Below, in pieces: positions 59,645 to 64,000 of a stretch of DNA of 64,000 nucleotides. Each line of letters begins with the position of its first letter. Positions within the stretch are counted from its first letter, which is position 1. Below the pieces are notes generated by a model. It was not told where the DNA came from, did no database searches, and saw only the letters and a list, made by a program, of their open reading frames with translations. The translations under genes were made by a program, and so were the position numbers. This DNA is from CAZKRL01 sp964555295 (GTDB taxonomy: Bacteria > Bacteroidota > Bacteroidia > Flavobacteriales_D > Sanyastnellaceae): NCBI GenBank assembly GCA_964555295.1, contig CAZKRL010000004.1, positions 1 to 64,000 on the forward strand. Direction: 5' to 3'.

Positions 59645-61246
59645 ATGCCCCCAAGAAAATTCAAAATGGCAGAGAGAATTACCAATAGGACAAGAAGTAA
59701 CAACAATAAGTCAGGAGCACTATTACAAACCATTGAGTCAGGTATTGGTAAGCTGCCCCCTCAGGCCATGGATCTCGAAGAGGCCGTATTGGGCGCATTG
59801 ATGCTCGATGCGAATGCAGTAAATACCGTAATCGATATTCTTCAGCCGAAGTATTTTTATAAGGATATACATGGAAGAATTTTTGAGGCCATTTTTAAAA
59901 TGTTCAATCGGGGAGAACCGGTAGATATCCTCACTGTAACGCATCAACTTCGGAAAGATGGTCAGTTGGATTATGTTGGTGGACCCATGTTCGTTGCACA
60001 ACTCACGAATAGGGTGGCCTCTACCGCACACATTGAAGCGCATGCCCGCATCATCGCGCAGAAGTTTATGCAACGTGAGCTCATAAGCATATCAAGTGAA
60101 ATTATTCATCAGGCATACGAAGACAATAAAGATGTATTCGAATTACTGGATATGGCCGAAGGAAAGCTTTTCGGTCTTTCCGAAGGTACACTGAAGAAGA
60201 ATTACGAGAAGATGAGTCTTCTGTTGTCAGGCGCATTGAAGCTTATTTCTGAAGCTCGTAACTCGGGTGGGGGCATTAGCGGCATCCCTACAGGGTTCAC
60301 AGAGCTGGATCGCCTTACCGGTGGCTGGCAACGATCAGATTTGATCATCGTCGCCGCTCGACCTTCTATGGGTAAGACTGCTTTTGTGCTATCGATGGCC
60401 AGAAATATGGCTGTGGATTATCAAATACCGGTGGCCATTTTTTCACTCGAGATGAGTAGTATTCAGCTCGTACAACGTTTGATTTCGGCCGAGGCAGAAA
60501 TTGAAGCAGATAAACTTCGAAAGGGTGAGTTGGCAGAATATCAAATGCATCAATTGCACCAGCGTATTACCAAAATCTCGGACGCCCCAATCTTTATTGA
60601 CGATACTCCGGCTTTGTCTATTTTCGAATTGCGCGCCAAGTGCCGGCGACTAAAGGCACAACATGGAATTCAGGCAGTAATCATTGACTATCTCCAATTA
60701 ATGTCGGCCGGATTGGATAACAAGAATGGTAACCGCGAACAGGAAATTTCAACCATCTCAAGAAATATTAAGTCGATTGCGAAGGAACTGGAAATCCCCA
60801 TAATTGCTCTCTCACAGCTTTCACGGCAAGTCGAAACACGTTCGGGCGATAAAAAGCCAATTCTCTCCGACCTCCGCGAATCGGGTGCAATTGAGCAGGA
60901 TGCAGATATTGTCGCTTTCCTTTATCGACCAGAGTATTACAAACTGACCGACGAAGAAATTGGGGGAAAGCCCGTGAAGGGTATGGCTTATGTGATTATT
61001 GCCAAACACAGAAATGGTGCGCTAGATGAAATTCCATTACGATTCATCAACACTTTCGCTAAGTTTACCAACCAAGACGGTTTCGCCGGTGAGCTGCCTG
61101 AAGGATTTACTCAGGTCAAACCGAACGAAGGTTTCTTGAATAGTGGCGGCAAAACCACTATTACAATTTCCTCAAAAATGAATACTCTCGACGATGATGA
61201 CGATGATGTGCCTTTCTCTTTCGGCAACAAAGACGTGGATTTCTGA
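59645..61246 (+). CDS. dnaB: Replicative DNA helicase DnaB
   Basis: Hexameric 5'-3' helicase of about 533 residues. The N-terminal domain (KLPPQAMDLEEAVLGALMLD) is followed by the RecA-like motor: AARPSMGKTAFVLSMARNMA (Walker A), PVAIFSLEMSSIQLVQRLIS, VIIDYLQLMSAG (Walker B), ALSQLSRQVETR, LRESGAIEQDADIVAFLYRP. It has an extra acidic tail (DDDDDDVPFSF). ATG 59645 is chosen; 59666 is possible. The TGA stop overlaps the next ATG. No intein is present. Confidence 0.96.
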   Translation: MPPRKFKMAERITNRTRSNNNKSGALLQTIESGIGKLPPQAMDLEEAVLGALMLDANAVNTVIDILQPKYFYKDIHGRIFEAIFKMFNRGEPVDILTVTHQLRKDGQLDYVGGPMFVAQLTNRVASTAHIEAHARIIAQKFMQRELISISSEIIHQAYEDNKDVFELLDMAEGKLFGLSEGTLKKNYEKMSLLLSGALKLISEARNSGGGISGIPTGFTELDRLTGGWQRSDLIIVAARPSMGKTAFVLSMARNMAVDYQIPVAIFSLEMSSIQLVQRLISAEAEIEADKLRKGELAEYQMHQLHQRITKISDAPIFIDDTPALSIFELRAKCRRLKAQHGIQAVIIDYLQLMSAGLDNKNGNREQEISTISRNIKSIAKELEIPIIALSQLSRQVETRSGDKKPILSDLRESGAIEQDADIVAFLYRPEYYKLTDEEIGGKPVKGMAYVIIAKHRNGALDEIPLRFINTFAKFTNQDGFAGELPEGFTQVKPNEGFLNSGGKTTITISSKMNTLDDDDDDVPFSFGNKDVDF

Positions 61247-61644
61247 TGAATCGGTTCCGCTTGGCATTTTTATTGATCGCATTGGCCGTTTGCCTCGGAG
61301 CTTTTGGAGCTCATACACTGAAATCAAAGCTCACGGCTGACGCTGTTGCGTCGTGGCAGACTGCAGTGCTTTATCTCTTTATTCATTCCATCGCCATATT
61401 ATTGATCAGCCATATGCAGGAAGCGTCAAATGCGTTTGGTCGCTATTCGAAGACTATTATCATGCTGCTGATTACTGGCAATCTGTTGTTTTGTGGGTCC
61501 ATATTCATATTGACAACAAGAGAGATTCACCATTTACCTGTTGCATTCGCTGGTCCGCTTACTCCCATTGGTGGCATTTGTTTTATCGTTGCATGGTGTT
61601 TGGCAGCATTCACCTTTCGCAGGAATAGCCTTCCCTCTAAATAA
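61246..61644 (+). CDS. DUF423 membrane protein
   Basis: 132 residues with four membrane helices. The start RLAFLLIALAVCLGAFGAHT followed by L, and SWQTAVLYLFIHSIAILLIS match DUF423 (YgdD-like), as do GSIFILTTREIHHLPVAFAG and PLTPIGGICFIVAWCLAAFT. Function unknown. The ATG overlaps the dnaB stop (TGATG). Confidence 0.92.
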   Translation: MNRFRLAFLLIALAVCLGAFGAHTLKSKLTADAVASWQTAVLYLFIHSIAILLISHMQEASNAFGRYSKTIIMLLITGNLLFCGSIFILTTREIHHLPVAFAGPLTPIGGICFIVAWCLAAFTFRRNSLPSK

Positions 61645-61656
61645 CGTGATAGGGTT

Positions 61657-62646
61657 TCAACTGCCGTAACGGGCTTTTGCAATAAGCGAGGCAGGTAGTT
61701 CTGGCAACTTCGACCGCTCAATCATAAAACTGCTCAACTCAGCAAATTCGCTGAAAATGTAATGTCGCATAGCCGCCTCCCTCAAATACCCTTTACCACT
61801 GCTTCCGCCCGTTCCTGCCCGCAAACCAATCATTCGATGAACCATATTCATATGCCGCCACCGCCAGTTGGCTAAGAACTCATCAATCTCCAGCAAGAGA
61901 TTCAGCAGTCTAAAGGGGTTTTGCATGATCGGTAAATCGCGATAAAGCATGATGAATAATGCCGCGCGACGTTGTGTCATGTTCAAGCGTGAACCACTAC
62001 CTTCTCTTTCCTCCATAAACAAATCTCTGAAGGCATGCATATTCGACATTTCACCATCACTCAATGATGCGCTGTATAGACTCTCATACTGACTCCAGAA
62101 AGATATCTTTTCAAGTTCAGCAATAAATGGCATCCTGCCAAGCCAAGCAGCACATAACTCCAATATACTTTGTTTTACCGGCACCGATTCTATATAGGTT
62201 TTGTCGCTGGGCGTGAGTTGACTGGTATAATAATCCTTGCCATGACGTTGTTCCATTTTCAGTCCGAGCCGGGCCTCAATTTCTTTGAATTGAACACTTT
62301 GAAAACCGCTGGCAGGTCTCAACATGTCGCGGAAATCAAGAAAATCCAATGCGGTCATTGTTTCCATTACATCAATCTGATGCACTAGTACTTTGAGAAT
62401 TTCTACCACGCGATTCAACCGCATGGAAATCTTGTTTAATTCAGGACCATTGTCATCAATCTTTTCTCCTGAAAGCATCGACTGCACAGATTCTACTTCA
62501 AAAAGCACTTGCTTAAACCAGAGCTCATAGGTTTGATGTATGATGATGAAGAGCATTTCGTCATGAGCGGGCCGCCCGAGTTTATCACTCTCGCGTTGTT
62601 GGGCAGTCAGCACCTTATCGAGTTGCAGATATTCTGAGTAGTACAT
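61657..62646 (-). CDS. Tryptophan 2,3-dioxygenase
   Basis: Haem enzyme opening the indole ring of tryptophan, first step of the kynurenine route. 329 residues. Motifs: YYSEYLQLDKVLTAQ, HDEMLFIIIHQTYELWFKQV (substrate-binding), RMLRPASGFQS-type segment (DMLRPASGFQSVQF), haem-ligand region RHMNMVHRMIGLRAGTGGSS followed by GKGYL. It belongs to the longer Bacteroidota-type TDOs. Converges with the DUF423 gene with a 12-base gap. Other kyn genes are not in the window. Confidence 0.93.
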   Translation of the reverse strand: MYYSEYLQLDKVLTAQQRESDKLGRPAHDEMLFIIIHQTYELWFKQVLFEVESVQSMLSGEKIDDNGPELNKISMRLNRVVEILKVLVHQIDVMETMTALDFLDFRDMLRPASGFQSVQFKEIEARLGLKMEQRHGKDYYTSQLTPSDKTYIESVPVKQSILELCAAWLGRMPFIAELEKISFWSQYESLYSASLSDGEMSNMHAFRDLFMEEREGSGSRLNMTQRRAALFIMLYRDLPIMQNPFRLLNLLLEIDEFLANWRWRHMNMVHRMIGLRAGTGGSSGKGYLREAAMRHYIFSEFAELSSFMIERSKLPELPASLIAKARYGS

Positions 62647-62794
62647 GTGTTACGTTTTGTTGCGAAATTTAGGGATATCATGAAGTTGAATAAGCTATGA
62701 TCTTCTGGCTGTATCAATGAAATGTTCTTGCGATTCTGCACTATGTGCGCAATGGGTATTTTCCTGCAGTGTAGAACGGAAGTCGCCATGGCAG

Positions 62795-62802
62795 TAATTT
62801 CG
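62795..62802 (+). promoter_or_regulatory. -7 box of moaC
   Basis: TAATTTCG ends four bases before the moaC ATG. No molybdenum-cofactor riboswitch-like structure was recognised in the 160-base upstream spacer. Confidence 0.35.
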
Positions 62803-62806
62803 TAGC

Positions 62807-63277
62807 ATGTCGAGTAGTCATATCAACGAAACCGGTCAGGCCTCTATGGTCGACGTTGGTGAAAAGCAAGCGTCTCGGAGAATAGCACTGGCCTCAGGCA
62901 AGGTCATTCTTCCAGATGAAGTTTTACAGTGTGTTAGCGGAGCAGATATACTGACGCCAAAAGGTGCAGTTTTTCAAATTGCGCGTATTGCCGGTGTATC
63001 TGCGGCAAAACTAACTTCACAACTCATACCTCTCTGTCATCCTTTACCACTGGAATATTGCAATGTAGAAATTGAACTGAATAAGAATGTCGCTACCATT
63101 ACGGCAGAGACACGAATCACTTCGAAGACCGGTGTTGAAATGGAGGCGCTGCAGGCAGTGTCTTCTGCGGCTCTCACGATTTATGACATGTGCAAATCGA
63201 TGGGACATGGGATTGTCATCACCGATATTCGACTGATCAAAAAGACAGGAGGGAAAAAGGATTACCATGCTGAATAA
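62807..63277 (+). CDS. moaC: Cyclic pyranopterin monophosphate synthase
   Basis: Second step of molybdenum cofactor synthesis: turns 3',8-cyclo-7,8-dihydro-GTP (made by MoaA) into cPMP. 156 residues with the full family pattern: ASMVDVGEKQASRRIALASG, AKLTSQLIPLCHPLPLEYCN (active-site His), TGVEMEALQAVSSAALTIYD, MCKSMGHGIVITDIRLIKKT followed by GGKK. It overlaps the next gene by 11 bases, so a Moco operon continues to the right. Confidence 0.97.
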   Translation: MSSSHINETGQASMVDVGEKQASRRIALASGKVILPDEVLQCVSGADILTPKGAVFQIARIAGVSAAKLTSQLIPLCHPLPLEYCNVEIELNKNVATITAETRITSKTGVEMEALQAVSSAALTIYDMCKSMGHGIVITDIRLIKKTGGKKDYHAE

Positions 63278-64000
63278 CGACCATCATTCATCCGGAAATA
63301 TCTTGGATAGGGGAGTGGTTTTCCTAGGTGAACACTGTGATAAAATTCAGCAATTGACATGGCAATTAGGTCTGGCGCTGGCTCCCCTTCGTATTGGATA
63401 TCTTGATGCCTCTCACAAGGATGAGAAGAGCATCGAAATAAGTTCACTTACAACTTCCGCGGGCGGTGCAATCTGGCATTTGCCGGGTGCTCAGAGGCAT
63501 TGGGGTATTCCGTTGATGGCAGCACTCAATGATATTCTGTTTGTAAATGGCAACCATCATTCAGGAACCCATCAGGTGCTGATTTGCAATCCGGAAAAAA
63601 CGGAATCCGTTATGCGAAGAAGGGAAGGTGTGAGCAATGTGATACTGATTTTGTTGACCGATGAATGCAGGGAGGTGCCGACAGATTTTTTGCATTTGCC
63701 CAACGCCATAAATGCGCCTCGCATACACATCCATGATCTTGAAGGAATAGCAAACTTTCTGCGGAAGTATTTCTTCGATATTCCACCGGCAATGCTCATT
63801 CTGGCGGGTGGAAGAAGTTCGCGCATGGGCATGGATAAGGCCTTATTGAACTATCATGGGGTGTCACAGACAGAGTACATGATCTCTATTGCAGCTCAGT
63901 TAGGAATGGAGGCTTTTGTTTCAGTTCGTGATAATTCACAAACCATTCCTGATGGCGCAACGGCGATCCCTGATGTGGTTGCCAATCTCGGTCCGTTAGG
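63267..64000 (+). CDS. MobA-like molybdenum cofactor nucleotidyltransferase with extra N-terminal domain (partial)
   Basis: Runs off the window; 244 codons are visible without a stop. Residues 1-170 form a domain with no P-loop and weak resemblance to the MobB/MoeB-adjacent region (LRIGYLDASHKDEKSIEISS, AIWHLPGAQRHWGIPLM). From about 172 the nucleotidyltransferase begins: MLILAGGRSSRMGMDKALLN, the GTP-binding signature of MobA, and PDVVANLGPL, which matches its second motif (usually D...GPLAG). It should add GMP to molybdopterin. The ATG overlaps moaC by 11 bases. Confidence 0.8.
   Translation, partial: MLNNDHHSSGNILDRGVVFLGEHCDKIQQLTWQLGLALAPLRIGYLDASHKDEKSIEISSLTTSAGGAIWHLPGAQRHWGIPLMAALNDILFVNGNHHSGTHQVLICNPEKTESVMRRREGVSNVILILLTDECREVPTDFLHLPNAINAPRIHIHDLEGIANFLRKYFFDIPPAMLILAGGRSSRMGMDKALLNYHGVSQTEYMISIAAQLGMEAFVSVRDNSQTIPDGATAIPDVVANLGPL

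Noticed and set aside
62647..62806. Molybdenum-cofactor riboswitch upstream of moaC
   Set aside because: No matching stem pattern was seen, and a -7 box lies four bases before the start codon, leaving no room for a leader.

Overview
The window is a chromosomal segment of a Bacteroidota bacterium, most likely a Flavobacteriales-type lineage. Evidence: three secreted proteins with type IX secretion (T9SS) sorting domains (186-3119, 44365-47805, 48903-49940), the gliding/T9SS ABC permease GldF, bacillithiol synthesis (BshC), a replicative DNA polymerase III alpha subunit with an N-terminal DnaQ-type exonuclease, RibB with a decayed RibA domain, and Bacteroidota-type -7 boxes (TAnnTTTG or TAnnTTCG) before many genes. 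No rRNA, tRNA, CRISPR array or insertion sequence was seen. Both window ends fall outside complete loci: the last gene, a MobA-like protein, runs off the right edge.

Layout. 0-8.5 kb is housekeeping: FG-GAP/ASPIC secreted protein, peptide deformylase, TPR lipoprotein, AlkB-type alkane monooxygenase, Atl-like protein, trmB, fabI, ribB. 8.6-12.4 kb is a compact four-gene surface-glycan cassette (CgeB-like glycosyltransferase, FkbM methyltransferase, CatB-like acetyltransferase, WbsX/GH99-like protein). 12.5-17.2 kb has a tiny GldL-like membrane protein and dnaE. 17.5-29.3 kb is an accessory region: two modular surface proteins sharing a recently duplicated N-terminal module (SUMF1 versus FISUMP ends), a HipBST-type tripartite toxin-antitoxin system, a caspase-like protease paired with a SUMF1 protein, a HigBA-type pair with a frameshifted toxin, a FadL-like barrel, and a FISUMP gene remnant. 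29.3-64 kb returns to core genes: ABC-F, feoA/feoB plus a 34-residue FeoB-associated protein, DnaQ/GIY-YIG nuclease, GT-C enzyme, PaaZ, S41 peptidase, outer-membrane barrels, mtaB, bshC, ruvX, GT2, SRP RNA, YkgJ, a radical SAM protein, nth, gldF, SAM hydrolase, phoH, dnaB, DUF423, tryptophan 2,3-dioxygenase, moaC and a mobA-like gene.

The most notable locus is 23.2-26.2 kb. A secreted caspase-fold protease is followed 19 bases later by a SUMF1 (C-type-lectin-fold) protein whose C-terminus looks like the variable region of a diversity-generating retroelement (DGR): about 15 positions that are Asn in typical DGR templates are all NNY codons here, invariant residues lie between them, and a GC-rich tail follows. 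No reverse transcriptase or A-rich template repeat lies in the window, so the retroelement would have to act from elsewhere or be lost. The gene is framed by 89-base direct repeats, each with a 9-bp hairpin, and the left copy encodes part of the protein's own N-terminus. My inference is a protease whose partner recognition module can be diversified.

Start codons are often uncertain because Shine-Dalgarno sites are mostly absent. Starts were chosen from signal peptides, family N-termini, stop/start overlaps and the -7 boxes.
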